In this document: positions 16,299 to 26,093 of the stretch, piece by piece
Layout of the letters: each line of letters begins with the position of its first letter
How positions within the stretch are numbered: the stretch's first letter is position 1
Source of the DNA: KBS50 sp042666615
GTDB lineage: Bacteria; Actinomycetota; Actinomycetes; Mycobacteriales; Micromonosporaceae
DNA length: 64,000 nucleotides
NCBI RefSeq assembly: GCF_042666615.1
Contig: NZ_JBHTDD010000013.1
Span: forward strand, 62,001-126,000
Direction: 5' to 3'
Notes under the pieces: generated by a model
The model's database searches: none
Seen by the model: only the letters and a program-made list of their open reading frames with translations
Told to the model about the DNA's origin: nothing
Made by a program: the position numbers and the translations under genes

Positions 16299-17810
16299 TC
16301 AGGACAGCAGGATGCCGTGATCCACGGCATCGGCGAGCACGGCGGTCAGCGAGAGCCGCACCGCCTCGAATCGGCGGGTGACCTCACGCGTCAGCTCGTT
16401 CTCGATCTCCCGCAGGGCGCGTTGCAGCCAGGATCGGGCCTGACCCGGCTCGTCGTGGCCGGGGTTGCGCCACAACTGGTAACACCCACCGGACAGGGCG
16501 ACTCCGATCGGCGGGAGGATCGTCCGACCCGGCGTGATCGGATAGGCGGCCAACGCCGCCACCGCCTCCGGTCCGGTCACCGTGGCCACCCCGCCGGTGC
16601 TGGTGACCAGGAGGACCCGGTCCAGGTCCCGGGCCAACCGGTGATCGGCGAAGCCCCGCCGCACGGCTGCGGCGACCCGCCTCCGCACGCCCTCGTCCGG
16701 AGCTTCACCGAAGACTCTGGTGACTGCCTCGTCGACGATCGCGGCCACCGCTGCGTCGCCCTCGTTCACCGCCAGCAGGGACAGCGATTCGACCTCTCGG
16801 TCCAACGCCTCGGGCAACGCGGTCGGGCCCGCCCCGAAGACGATCTGCTGAACACAGCGCAGGTGGATGTTCGCCAGCTCGATGGCGAGGTGCTGGCGAA
16901 GCCGGTGGGCCCGGTTGCGGAGCTGACGTTCCAGCCGGTCCGCCCAGTCCGACTCGTGCGCGTCGCGGGCCACCCGGACGGTGCGGCCCAGATGGTGCGG
17001 CGGCGGACGATCCACGCTGGCCCGGGCCAGACCCTCCCGGTCAGCCCACTCGATAAGCGCCCGGCGCAGGTACGCCACGTCCCCGGTGGCCGGGTCCACG
17101 GCGTACCAGGGCAGGCCGACCGCCGCCGGCACCGCCGCCTCGACCGACTCCCGGTGTCGGCGGATGGCCAGGGTCGCCGGGTGCTCCGTCGGGTGGACCA
17201 CGTCACGGCCGTGGTGCACCCAGCCGCCGACCTCGGGCAGCACCGCGAAGAACAGGTCACATCCCGCCCGCGCCGCGCCGGCCAACAGGTCCAGGTCGGC
17301 CGGCGCGGGCCGGCGGGTCGCGGAGGTGACGTAGAGGATCGCGCCACCGCGGGTCGCCGCGTCGAGCACGACCCGCGTGCCGGCGATCCCGAGACTTCCG
17401 GTTTCGGGCGTGTCGACAAGCGAGAAGTGCCGCAGCAGCGGGTCGGACAGGGTGACCTCCACCCGCCGTGGCGGTCGGGCCGGCACCGGCCCGTCGACGG
17501 CCTCCGCCGTACACGGGCGGGGTTGCCGATGACCCGGGATGTGGGCGAGGCCGGCGGTTTCCGCGCCGTGCCGCACCAGCAACAGGCCGCCGTTCCCCGG
17601 CCGCGCTACCGGGACCTCGCCGATCAGCACGGTGCGCAGCGCCGCCCGCGCCTCGTCGGACGGTCCCACGAGGACGACGGCGGTGGGCTCGTCGGGCACG
17701 ACGTCCACCGCCTTCGGAGGCAGGCGCAGCGGACCGCGTTGTGGTCGGCGTTGCCGGGCGATCGGGACAACACCCCCGTCCGCGACGGTGCGGACCGGTC
17801 CGGGGTTCAC
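16299..17810 (-). CDS. Dynamin-like GTPase with degenerate nucleotide site
   Basis: 503 residues from GTG at 17810, chosen because GGGAGG lies 5 nt upstream. The order resembles bacterial dynamin-like proteins: a P-loop-like strand (VVLVGPSDEARAAL, residues ~45-58), a DxxG-like SLVDTPETGSLG near 130, then a long helical C-terminal half with LERQLRNRAHRLRQHLAIELANIHLR. The GKS/T of a true P-loop is missing and no TKxD motif is visible, so nucleotide binding is doubtful. The role is unknown; membrane or septum association is a family-level guess. It sits between clpS and the LuxR regulator. Confidence 0.6.
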   Translation of the reverse strand: MNPGPVRTVADGGVVPIARQRRPQRGPLRLPPKAVDVVPDEPTAVVLVGPSDEARAALRTVLIGEVPVARPGNGGLLLVRHGAETAGLAHIPGHRQPRPCTAEAVDGPVPARPPRRVEVTLSDPLLRHFSLVDTPETGSLGIAGTRVVLDAATRGGAILYVTSATRRPAPADLDLLAGAARAGCDLFFAVLPEVGGWVHHGRDVVHPTEHPATLAIRRHRESVEAAVPAAVGLPWYAVDPATGDVAYLRRALIEWADREGLARASVDRPPPHHLGRTVRVARDAHESDWADRLERQLRNRAHRLRQHLAIELANIHLRCVQQIVFGAGPTALPEALDREVESLSLLAVNEGDAAVAAIVDEAVTRVFGEAPDEGVRRRVAAAVRRGFADHRLARDLDRVLLVTSTGGVATVTGPEAVAALAAYPITPGRTILPPIGVALSGGCYQLWRNPGHDEPGQARSWLQRALREIENELTREVTRRFEAVRLSLTAVLADAVDHGILLS

Positions 17811-17924
17811 ATCTGCCTCCCTGAGGCATGGGGTGCACGGGATCGAGGCGCGACGCACACCGTGTCCGGTGTGGTCGGCGTATGCGAAACGCTACGTGTC
17901 CCCGCGCGGGCCGAACGAGCAACG

Positions 17925-17938
17925 CCGGTACTTACCGG
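17925..17938. promoter_or_regulatory. Palindrome in the divergent promoter region
   Basis: CCGGTA-CT-TACCGG is a perfect 6-bp dyad in the 200-bp gap between the GTPase-like gene and the LuxR regulator, 73 bp before the regulator start. It could be an operator for that regulator; only symmetry and position support this. Confidence 0.3.
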
Positions 17939-18010
17939 AAACTGTCGCGCTACTCAACTTACCGTGTGCGAACCACCGCAAGGTGCAACTTTCATCGATA
18001 TGCTGGCCCG

Positions 18011-20701
18011 ATGGGTCCATGGAGGTTCGTCGGCCGGACTGATGAGCTCAACCGGCTGGTCGCCGCGGCAAGCGGCACCAGCGGGCGGGGACTCATCTTC
18101 AGCGGGACGGCCGGCATCGGCAAGAGCCGGCTGCTGCGGGAGGGCGTGGAGTCGCTGCCGACCGACAAATACGCGGTCTGGTTCGCCTCCGCGAACATCG
18201 CCACCGCCGGGCTGCCGTTCGGTGGTCTCGTGCAGGTGCTGCCGGCCGACCAGCCGGCCGGCCTGTCCCCCGCCGGCATCCTCCGCTGGGCCGTGGACGC
18301 CCTGCACCAACAGGCCGCCGGTCGGCCGATCGTGCTCGCCATCGACGACGTGCACCTGCTCGACCCGTCGTCGGCCGCGCTGGTCTACCTGATCGCCCGC
18401 ACCGACGACGCCACCGTGCTCGGCACCGTCCGCAACGGCGAGCAGGTGCCACTTCCGGTACGCGCGCTGTGGACCGACGACCTGGTCGAGTACGCGGAGT
18501 TGCAACCGCTCAGCCGGCCGGACACCGAGGCACTGCTCGGGGAGATCCTCGGCGGCTCGGTGGACAAGTCGTCCGCCGACCGGCTGTGGCGGCTCTCCGC
18601 CGGCAACGCGCTGTTGTTGCGTGAGCTCGTGATGGCCGCGCAGATCGGCAGCGAGCTTACTCAGACGTACGGCGTGTGGCGGTGGACCGGGCGGCTCGAA
18701 CTGGCACCCAGCCTCAACGACCTGATCGACGCCCGGATCGGCCAGCTCGATCACGGTGTGCAGGCGGTCGTCGAGTTGGTCGCCCTCGGCGAGCCGATCG
18801 GGTTGGACCTGATCACCCGCGCCACCCGGCAGCAGGACGTGGAGTTGGCCGAGGAACGTGGGCTGATCGCCATCGTGCCGCACGACCGGCGTAACAATGT
18901 CCGCCTGGCCCACCCGCTGTACGGCGAGGTGGTCCGGAGCCGGTGCCCGGTCTCCCGGACCCGGCGGTTGAAGGCCGAACTCGCCGAACTCATCGAGTCG
19001 GTGGGCGCCCGCCGCCGCGACGACCTGCTGCGGGTGGCGGTCTGGCGGCTCGACTCCGGCACCGCGCAGCAGCCGTCGTTGCTGCTCGCCGCCGCCGCCC
19101 AGGCGTTCGGCCGATACGACGTACCGCTTGCCGCCAGGTTGGCCCGGGCCGCGATGGACACCGGCGGCGGATTCGACGCGGCCGAGTTGCTGGCCACCAT
19201 CCTGATGTTCAGCGACCAGCCGGACGAGGCGATCCGGGTGCTGGACGCGGTCGCCAACCAGTGCACCACCGGTGCCCGGCGGGCGCGCTGGCTGACCGCG
19301 CGCGGCATGGTCACGTACTGGGGACTGCGCCAGGAGTCCACGGTGGAGGAGATCAGCAAGGCGGCCGAGGAACTGCCCGACCCGGCGGACCGGGCCCGGG
19401 TCCGCGCCTTCGAGGCGATCATGCGGTTGCAGCGGTTGGAGACCACGGAGGCGGTCCGGCTCGGCCGGGCCGTCCTGGACCGACCGGCCGCCACGGTGGC
19501 CGCCTGCGGACTGGCCCGCTGCACCATCGCGCACCTGCACGCGGCGCAGGGACACTTCGAGCTGAGCGCCCGGGCGGTGGCCGGTGTCGCGGCCGAGGCC
19601 GCCCAGTGGCGCGGCGACATGCCATACCTCCAACTCGCCCTGGAGCTGGCCCGCGGCACCGGGCTGGCCCTGGCCGGGAATCTGGCCGGCATCGACGCGA
19701 TCATCGCGGACGAGTTCGCCGACCTCGCCGACGCCGGGGACTTCCGGCTCGGCAGCGGATACCTGTCCATCCTGCGCGCCCAGGCGGCCCGGCTGCGCGG
19801 TCAGACCGGGGACGCCCTGCGGACCAGCCTGAGTGCCTGTGCCGTGCTGGCCAACAGCGCCGTCTACACCAGCCTGGCGCAGGCCGAGCGGGCGCACGCG
19901 GCGGCCTTGCGGGGTGACGTGGCGCAGGCGGAGGCCGCGATGGCGGAGTCGGACGCGGCGCGGATGCCCGGCATGAAGGTGCTCGACCCGTGGTTGGAAC
20001 AGGCCCGGGCCGCCACCCAGGCGGCGGCGGGCGACGTGCCGGCGGCTGCTGAGACGCTGCGCATCCTGGTCGGCCGGCTCTGGGCGGACGGATTCGCCGG
20101 GCACGAGGTGCTCGCCCTGTACGACCTCGTGCGGCTCGACCTGGCGGAGATCGAGGTCGGTCCGGCCGGCCCGGACGGCCCGCGGCTGAGCGTGGCCCGC
20201 CGGCTGGCCATGCTGACCGAGGTGGTCGACGGTCAATTGCCGTCGTTGCTGGCCCGGCACGCCCGGGCCGCCGCCCGGGGGTCCGGGGCCGAACTGCTCG
20301 CCGTGGCCGACGAGTTCGCCGCCGCGGACCTCCACCTGTATGCCGCCGAGGCGGCCGCGATGGCGGTGGCCCGGATGCGCGACGAACGCGCGTCGGCCAC
20401 CGGGCCGGCCAATCTCCGTCTCGGTGAACTCCTCCAGCATTGCGACCTGGTTCGGACCCCGGCGTTGAGCAGCCGGCAGCCGGTGCTCACCGACCGGGAA
20501 CGGGAGATCGCCGTGCTGGCGGCGGGCGGCACCTCCAGCCGCAGCATCGCCGAGCGGTTCTACCTCTCGCCCCGCACCGTGGAGAACCACCTGCAACGGG
20601 TCTACAGCAAGCTGGGTGTCTCCGGCCGGGGTGAGTTGTGGGCCGCGCTGCGCGCGCTGCCGGACCAGGATGGCCGGTCGGGGCGGCGGGACAACGCCTA
20701 G
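18011..20701 (+). CDS. Large ATP-binding LuxR (LAL) transcriptional regulator
   Basis: 896 residues from ATG at 18011. An N-terminal AAA/NACHT-like ATPase carries Walker A GTAGIGKS (residues 32-39) and a Walker B-like VLAIDDVHLLD. A long helical, TPR-like middle follows, and the C-terminal LuxR helix-turn-helix spans about 830-885 (LTDREREIAVLAAGG, then SIAERFYLSPRTVENHLQRV). LAL proteins are activators of catabolic or secondary-metabolism genes that respond to bound nucleotide or inducer. The targets are unknown; the divergent GTPase-like gene is the nearest candidate. Confidence 0.9.
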   Translation: MGPWRFVGRTDELNRLVAAASGTSGRGLIFSGTAGIGKSRLLREGVESLPTDKYAVWFASANIATAGLPFGGLVQVLPADQPAGLSPAGILRWAVDALHQQAAGRPIVLAIDDVHLLDPSSAALVYLIARTDDATVLGTVRNGEQVPLPVRALWTDDLVEYAELQPLSRPDTEALLGEILGGSVDKSSADRLWRLSAGNALLLRELVMAAQIGSELTQTYGVWRWTGRLELAPSLNDLIDARIGQLDHGVQAVVELVALGEPIGLDLITRATRQQDVELAEERGLIAIVPHDRRNNVRLAHPLYGEVVRSRCPVSRTRRLKAELAELIESVGARRRDDLLRVAVWRLDSGTAQQPSLLLAAAAQAFGRYDVPLAARLARAAMDTGGGFDAAELLATILMFSDQPDEAIRVLDAVANQCTTGARRARWLTARGMVTYWGLRQESTVEEISKAAEELPDPADRARVRAFEAIMRLQRLETTEAVRLGRAVLDRPAATVAACGLARCTIAHLHAAQGHFELSARAVAGVAAEAAQWRGDMPYLQLALELARGTGLALAGNLAGIDAIIADEFADLADAGDFRLGSGYLSILRAQAARLRGQTGDALRTSLSACAVLANSAVYTSLAQAERAHAAALRGDVAQAEAAMAESDAARMPGMKVLDPWLEQARAATQAAAGDVPAAAETLRILVGRLWADGFAGHEVLALYDLVRLDLAEIEVGPAGPDGPRLSVARRLAMLTEVVDGQLPSLLARHARAAARGSGAELLAVADEFAAADLHLYAAEAAAMAVARMRDERASATGPANLRLGELLQHCDLVRTPALSSRQPVLTDREREIAVLAAGGTSSRSIAERFYLSPRTVENHLQRVYSKLGVSGRGELWAALRALPDQDGRSGRRDNA

Positions 20702-20710
20702 GCTGGTGCG

Positions 20711-22006
20711 GTGAGTTCCTACCATCCCGCCCTGCTGACCGATCACTACGAGCTGACCATGGTGGGCGCCGCATTGCGGGACGGCTCCGCGGATCGGCGT
20801 TGCGTCTTCGAGGTGTTCGCCCGCCGGTTGCCGGCCGGTCGCCGGTACGGCGTGGTCGCCGGCGTCGGTCGGCTTATCGAGTTGCTGCGGGACTTCCGGT
20901 TCGACCCGGCCGAGGTGGCCTTCCTGCGGGACAGCGGGGTGGTGGACGAGCGGACCGCGCGGTGGCTCGCCGACTACCGATTCACCGGCGACATCGACGG
21001 GTACGCCGAGGGTGAGCTGTTCTTCCCCGGCTCACCGATCCTCACCGTGTCCGGGACGTTCGCCGAGGCCGTGGTGTTGGAGACGCTGGCCCTGTCGGTG
21101 CTCAACCACGACTGCGCGGTCGCCGCCGCGGCGGCCCGGATGGTCACCGCGGCGCGCGGGCGGACCGTCATCGAGATGGGTTCCCGGCGGGCGCACGAGG
21201 AGGCCGCGGTCGCCGCCGCCCGGGCCGCCTACCTCGCCGGTTTCGGGTTCACCTCCAACCTGGCCGCCGGGCAGCGGTACGGCATCCCGACCGCCGGCAC
21301 CGCGGCGCACGCGTTCACCCTGCTGCACGACGACGAGAGGACCGCGTTCGCCACCCAGGTGGCGGCGCAGGGCAAGGCGACGACGCTGCTCGTGGACACG
21401 TACGACATCGGCCAGGGGATCCGGAACGCGATCGCGGTGGCCGGACCCGACCTGCGCGCCGTCCGGATCGACTCGGGCGACCTCGCGGTCATCGCCCAGC
21501 AGTCCCGGGAACTGCTCGACTCCCTGGGCGCCGGCGAAACGCAGATCATCGTCTCGGGCGACCTGGACGAGTACGCGATCGCCGCCCTCGCGGCCGAGCC
21601 GGTCGACATGTACGGCGCCGGCACATCGGTGGTGACCGGTTCCGGGGCGCCCACCGCGAACCTGGTCTACAAGCTGGTCGAGGTGGACGGGCGGCCGGTG
21701 GTCAAGCGTTCGGAGAACAAGGCCACGGTGGGCGGGCGGAAGGTCGCGGTACGGCGGCACAAGCCGACCGGCACCGCCACCGAGGAGATCATCGTCTCGC
21801 AGGGCGTGCCGGAGCGGCGACCGGGCGATCGGGCCCTGCAACGGTCGTACGTCGCTGGTGGCGAGATCGCGCCGCTGCCCACCCTCCACGAGTCGCGGGA
21901 ACACCTGCGGCAGTGCCTGATCTCGATCCCCTGGGAGGGGCTGAAGCTGTCGGCCGGTGATCCGGCCGTCCCGGTCACCGTGGTACCCACCAGCGGCAAG
22001 GAGTGA
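20711..22006 (+). CDS. pncB: Nicotinate phosphoribosyltransferase
   Basis: 431 residues from GTG at 20711, 9 nt after the previous stop. It converts nicotinate, PRPP and ATP to nicotinate mononucleotide in NAD salvage. Family blocks: LLTDHYELTM at the N-terminus, the central EMGSRRAHEEAAV, GFTSNLAAGQRYGIP, HAFTLLHDDERTAF, LVDTYDI and VRIDSGDLAV. The clpS-divergent placement matches pncB1 (Rv1330c), apart from two intervening genes. It forms an operon with pncA. Confidence 0.95.
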   Translation: MSSYHPALLTDHYELTMVGAALRDGSADRRCVFEVFARRLPAGRRYGVVAGVGRLIELLRDFRFDPAEVAFLRDSGVVDERTARWLADYRFTGDIDGYAEGELFFPGSPILTVSGTFAEAVVLETLALSVLNHDCAVAAAAARMVTAARGRTVIEMGSRRAHEEAAVAAARAAYLAGFGFTSNLAAGQRYGIPTAGTAAHAFTLLHDDERTAFATQVAAQGKATTLLVDTYDIGQGIRNAIAVAGPDLRAVRIDSGDLAVIAQQSRELLDSLGAGETQIIVSGDLDEYAIAALAAEPVDMYGAGTSVVTGSGAPTANLVYKLVEVDGRPVVKRSENKATVGGRKVAVRRHKPTGTATEEIIVSQGVPERRPGDRALQRSYVAGGEIAPLPTLHESREHLRQCLISIPWEGLKLSAGDPAVPVTVVPTSGKE

Positions 22007-22008
22007 TC

Positions 22009-22590
22009 ATGAATCGTGCGTTGATCGTCGTGGACGTGCAGAACGACTTCTGCGAGGGCGGGTCGCTGGCGGTGACCGGCGGCGCCGCCGTGGCCGCCGC
22101 GATCTCCCGGTTGCTGGCCGCGCCGCTGGAGCGGTGGCGACACGTGGTGGCCACCAAGGACTACCACATCGATCCGGGGGCGCACTTCGGCGATCCGCCG
22201 GACTTCGTGACCTCGTGGCCCCGGCACTGTGTGGTGGGCACCGCCGGTTCGGAGTTCCACCCGGAACTGCGTACCGACCGGATCGAGGAGGTCTTCCACA
22301 AGGGCGAGCACGCGGCGGCGTACTCGGGTTTCGAGGGCTTCGCCGCCGACGGCGCGTCGCTGGCCGACTGGCTGCGCCAGCGGGACGTCGACGCCGTGGA
22401 CATCGTCGGCATCGCCACCGATCACTGCGTACGCGCCACCGCCCTGGACGCCACCCGGGCCGGTTTCGCCACCACGGTGCTGCTGGACCTGACCGCGGGG
22501 GTCGCCGCGGCGACCACCGAGACGGCGCTGGCCGAGATGGCTGAGGCGGGCGTCACACTCGACGGAAAACCGCTGGTCGCAGCCTCCTGA
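22009..22590 (+). CDS. pncA: Nicotinamidase
   Basis: 193 residues from ATG at 22009, with AAGGAG 5 nt upstream. It deamidates nicotinamide to nicotinate, the substrate of the adjacent PncB. The isochorismatase-fold catalytic elements are all visible: Asp in ALIVVDVQNDF, metal ligands in KDYHIDPGAHF, Lys in VFHKGEH and the nucleophilic Cys in GIATDHCVRAT. Enzymes of this type also activate pyrazinamide. Confidence 0.95.
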   Translation: MNRALIVVDVQNDFCEGGSLAVTGGAAVAAAISRLLAAPLERWRHVVATKDYHIDPGAHFGDPPDFVTSWPRHCVVGTAGSEFHPELRTDRIEEVFHKGEHAAAYSGFEGFAADGASLADWLRQRDVDAVDIVGIATDHCVRATALDATRAGFATTVLLDLTAGVAAATTETALAEMAEAGVTLDGKPLVAAS

Positions 22591-22708
22591 CGCGCGGCGG
22601 GGGTCCGTAATTCGCGGATAGCGTCAACCTGGGACCCCGCCTTGTGTCGGCCCGGCGGTACGGGCGTCGTACCCGGGGGCCATGATGGGCTCGGAGGTAA
22701 GCCCGACC

Positions 22709-23959
22709 ATGAACTTCGCCCCGTACCGTTCCGCGCTCGCGTTGCCCGGTGTCCGCTCGCTCCTGGTGGTGGGCCTGCTGGCCCGGGTCCCCTTCACCGC
22801 GGCCGGCGTCACGCTCACCCTGCACGTGGTCCTCGACCTGGATCGAGGCTACGCCGCGGCCGGCCTGGTGGCCGCCGCGATGACGGTCGGCGTGGCGGTC
22901 GGCGCACCGCTCGTCGGTCGGCTCATCGACCGGCACGGGCTCCGGCCGATCGTGCTGGGCACCACCCTGGCGGAAGCGGTCTTCTGGTCCACGGCGCAGG
23001 CCATGCCGTACCCGATGCTGTTGGTCGCGGCGTTCTTCGGCGGGCTGCTGGCACTGCCCGTGTTCTCGGTGATCCGGCAGTCACTGGCCGCGCTGGTGCC
23101 GACGGAACGGCGCCGGCAGGCGTACGCGCTGGACTCGATGTCCGTCGAGGTCTCGTTCATGGTCGGCCCGGCGCTGGCGGTGCTGCTGGCCACCGCCGTG
23201 TCGGCCCGGGTGGCGATGCTCGCGGTCGGCGCCGGCATCGTCGGGTCGGGCATCGCGTTGTTCCTGCTCAACCCGCCGGTCCGGCAGGCCGGTGAGGCGT
23301 CCGGCAGCGGTGTGCGGGTCCCGCGCCGGCAGTGGCTCACCGGCCGGCTGGTCGGTGTGCTGGTCGTCAGCGCCGCCGGCACCCTGGTGCTGGGCGGCAC
23401 CGACGTCGCCGTGGTGGCCGTGCTGCGGGAGGCCGACCAGGTCGGCTGGACGGGCGTGGTGCTCGCCGCATGGGCCGCGTACTCGCTGGTCGGCGGCTTC
23501 GCCTACGGCGCGACGCACCGGACGCTGTCGCCGTACCTGCTGACCGCGCTGCTCTGTGCGTTCACCGTCCCGATCGGCCTGGGCGGTGGCCAGTGGTGGC
23601 TGCTCTGCCTCGCGCTGATCCCGGCCGGCGCGTTGTGCGCACCGAGCATGGCGGCGACCGCGGAGGCGGTGAGCCGGCTCGCCCCGGCGGCCGTGCGCGG
23701 CGAGGCGATGGGGCTGCACAATTCCGCCATCACGGTGGGAATCGCGCTCGGCGCCCCGCTGGCCGGCGCCGTGATCGACGCTTCCGCGCCGGCCTGGGGA
23801 TTCGCCGCCACCGGCGTGATCGGCCTGCTGGCGGTGCTTGTCGCGCTGCCCGCCGAGCTACGCCGGCGCCGGCGTCAGTCGATCGTGCCGGTGCCGGCCG
23901 AGACGCAGGTGCCAGAGGATCCGACCGCGCTCACCGCGTCGGGGACCACGTCCCACTGA
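22709..23959 (+). CDS. MFS transporter
   Basis: 416 residues from ATG at 22709; ATGs at 22682/22685 are alternatives. Twelve hydrophobic segments are visible, with the MFS loop motif GRLIDRHGLRP between helices 2 and 3 and a related GEAMGLHNSAITVG block in the second half. The overall pattern fits a drug/metabolite efflux-type member; the substrate is unknown. The gene is 118 bp after pncA and ends before a strong convergent terminator. Confidence 0.85.
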   Translation: MNFAPYRSALALPGVRSLLVVGLLARVPFTAAGVTLTLHVVLDLDRGYAAAGLVAAAMTVGVAVGAPLVGRLIDRHGLRPIVLGTTLAEAVFWSTAQAMPYPMLLVAAFFGGLLALPVFSVIRQSLAALVPTERRRQAYALDSMSVEVSFMVGPALAVLLATAVSARVAMLAVGAGIVGSGIALFLLNPPVRQAGEASGSGVRVPRRQWLTGRLVGVLVVSAAGTLVLGGTDVAVVAVLREADQVGWTGVVLAAWAAYSLVGGFAYGATHRTLSPYLLTALLCAFTVPIGLGGGQWWLLCLALIPAGALCAPSMAATAEAVSRLAPAAVRGEAMGLHNSAITVGIALGAPLAGAVIDASAPAWGFAATGVIGLLAVLVALPAELRRRRRQSIVPVPAETQVPEDPTALTASGTTSH

Positions 23960-24051
23960 CGGCTGACCTCGCGAGGACCGGACTTAGGACGAGCCCGGGT
24001 CTCGCGCTCGCTGGGCCGACGCCGGATCCCGTCCGCGGCCAGCGGGACGTA

Positions 24052-24099
24052 GATCGTGGATTCCTGGTGCCCCTCCAGGGGCACCAGGAATCCACGATC
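24052..24099. terminator. Perfect 23-bp inverted repeat between MFS gene and ctaD
   Basis: Arms 24052-24074 and 24077-24099 are exact complements with 2 nt between. It lies between convergent genes (stops at 23959 and 24213). The length exceeds that of ordinary terminators, and the GATCGTGGATTCC end resembles intergenic hairpins seen elsewhere in Micromonospora (recollection). Confidence 0.75.
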
Positions 24100-24212
24100 C
24101 GCCGAATGCCGGGCGGACTGGCTCGGGCTCTACGGCGCCAGGTTCGGAGCGAACGGCGACGGGCGCCGCACCCCGAGGTGGGTACGGCGCCCGTGAGAAA
24201 CGTGCGGTCATG

Positions 24213-25961
24213 CTACTGGCGGGAGTCGCTCTCCTCGTACCTGGCGCCACCGTCGGACTCGTGGGTGAGCGGCTTGGCACCACCCTCGGGTGGTCCGGCC
24301 ACGGACTGACCGCCGGCGGCCAGTTCGGGGAACTTCATGTCGAAGGCCGGCCGCTCCGAGCGGATGCGCGGCATCCGGTCGAAGTTACGCAGCGGTGGCG
24401 GGGAGGTCGTGGCCCACTCCAGCGAGTTGCCGTGGCCCCACGGGTCGGCCATGTCGGCCACCGGACCGGCCTTGTACGACTTCCACACGTTCCAGATGAA
24501 CGGCAGGGTCGAGATACCGGTGACGAACGATCCGACCGTGGAGATCATGTTCAGCGTGGTGAAGCCGTCGCCGGGCAGGTAGTCGGCGTACCGCCGGGGC
24601 ATGCCCTCGTTGCCGAGCCAGTGCTGCACCAGGAACGTGGTGTGGAACCCGATGAAGGTCAGCCAGAAGTGCACCTTGCCGAGCCGCTCGTCGAGCATCC
24701 GGCCGGTCATCTTCGGGAACCAGAAGTAGATGCCGGCGAACACCGCGAACACGATGGTGCCGAACAGCACGTAGTGGAAGTGTGCCACCACGAAGTAGGT
24801 GTCGGAGACGTGGAAGTCCACCGGCGGGCTGGCCAGCAGCACCCCGGTCAGGCCGCCGAACAGGAACGTCACCAGGAAGCCGATGGACCACAGCATCGGG
24901 GTCTCGAAGCTGATCTGGCCGCGCCACATGGTGCCGATCCAGTTGAAGAACTTCATGCCGGTCGGCACGGCGATCAGGTAGCTGAGGAACGAGAAGAACG
25001 GCAGCAGCACCTGGCCCGTGGCGAACATGTGGTGCGCCCAGACGCTCATCGACAGGGCGGCGATGGCGATGGTGGCGCCCACGAGCCCCTTGTAGCCGAA
25101 GATCGGCTTGCGGGAGAAGACCGGGATGACCTCGGTGATGATGCCGAAGAACGGCAGCGCGACGATGTAGACCTCGGGGTGGCCGAAGAACCAGAACAGG
25201 TGCTGCCAGAGCATCGGACCGCCGGTGGCCGGGTCGAACACGTGGGCGCCGAGGAGGCGGTCCGCGGCGAGCGCGAACAGCGCGGCGGCCAGCAGCGGGA
25301 AGACCAGGATCACCAGGAGACTGGTGACCAGGATGTTCCACGTGAAGATCGGCATCCGGAACATCGTCATGCCGGGCGCACGCAGGGTGAGGATGGTGGT
25401 GATCATGTTGACGGCGCCGAGGATGGTCCCCAGACCGGAGATCGCCAGGCCCATCACCCACAGGTTGGCCCCGACGCCCGGGGAATGCTCGACGCTGCTC
25501 AGCGGCGTGTAGGCGAACCAGCCGAAGTCGGCGGCGCCACCGGGGGTGAAGAAGCCGGCGACGGCCATCGAGCCACCGAACAGGTACAGCCAGTAGGCGA
25601 AGCTGTTCAACCGAGGGAACGAGACGTCCGGGGCGCCGATCTGGATCGGCGTGATGTAGTTCGCGAAGGCGAACACGATCGGCGTCGCGAAGAACAACAG
25701 CATGATCGTGCCGTGCATGGTGAACAGCTGGTTGTACTGCTCCGGCGAGAGGAACTGGAGCCCCGGCCGGGCCAGCTCGGCGCGCATCAGCAGGGCCATG
25801 AACCCGCCGATCATGAAGAACGCGAAAGCGGTGGTCATGTACATGATCCCGATTTGCTTCGCGTCCGTCGTACGCAGCAGCCGCGCGATGGCCGATCCCT
25901 TGACCGGCTTGTGGACCGGCCACGGCCGGGTCACGATCGGCTTTGGTGCGACGGTGGTCAC
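24213..25961 (-). CDS. ctaD: Cytochrome c oxidase subunit I
   Basis: 582 residues from GTG at 25961, with GGAGG 6 nt upstream. It is the catalytic, 12-helix membrane subunit of the aa3 oxidase, carrying hemes a and a3 and CuB. Ligand regions are visible: FTMHGTIMLLFF, WFFGHPEVYI (with the His-Tyr pair), SVWAHHMFATGQ and VAHFHYVLFGT. A hydrophilic C-terminal tail of ~50 residues is typical of actinobacteria. The other oxidase subunits are not adjacent, which is usual for ctaD in this group. Confidence 0.97.
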   Translation of the reverse strand: MTTVAPKPIVTRPWPVHKPVKGSAIARLLRTTDAKQIGIMYMTTAFAFFMIGGFMALLMRAELARPGLQFLSPEQYNQLFTMHGTIMLLFFATPIVFAFANYITPIQIGAPDVSFPRLNSFAYWLYLFGGSMAVAGFFTPGGAADFGWFAYTPLSSVEHSPGVGANLWVMGLAISGLGTILGAVNMITTILTLRAPGMTMFRMPIFTWNILVTSLLVILVFPLLAAALFALAADRLLGAHVFDPATGGPMLWQHLFWFFGHPEVYIVALPFFGIITEVIPVFSRKPIFGYKGLVGATIAIAALSMSVWAHHMFATGQVLLPFFSFLSYLIAVPTGMKFFNWIGTMWRGQISFETPMLWSIGFLVTFLFGGLTGVLLASPPVDFHVSDTYFVVAHFHYVLFGTIVFAVFAGIYFWFPKMTGRMLDERLGKVHFWLTFIGFHTTFLVQHWLGNEGMPRRYADYLPGDGFTTLNMISTVGSFVTGISTLPFIWNVWKSYKAGPVADMADPWGHGNSLEWATTSPPPLRNFDRMPRIRSERPAFDMKFPELAAGGQSVAGPPEGGAKPLTHESDGGARYEESDSRQ

Positions 25962-26093
25962 GAGTGGCCTCCGGTTCTCGTTCGTCCCACTGGCACACCG
26001 GGAGCTGCTGGCGTACCTCCGAGGCAGAATAGTCCGCGCGGCCGGACCGCACGTCGCCGGGTGGCTCCGCGACCGGCGGAACGTATTCCGGGC

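Noticed and set aside
17954..20746. 930-codon minus-strand open frame opposite the LAL regulator
   Set aside because: The plus-strand frame has clear ATPase and LuxR motifs; the opposite frame is low-complexity.
22591..22641. GC-rich stem after pncA as a terminator
   Set aside because: The arms pair only with mismatches and a long loop, so it is weaker than the other hairpins.
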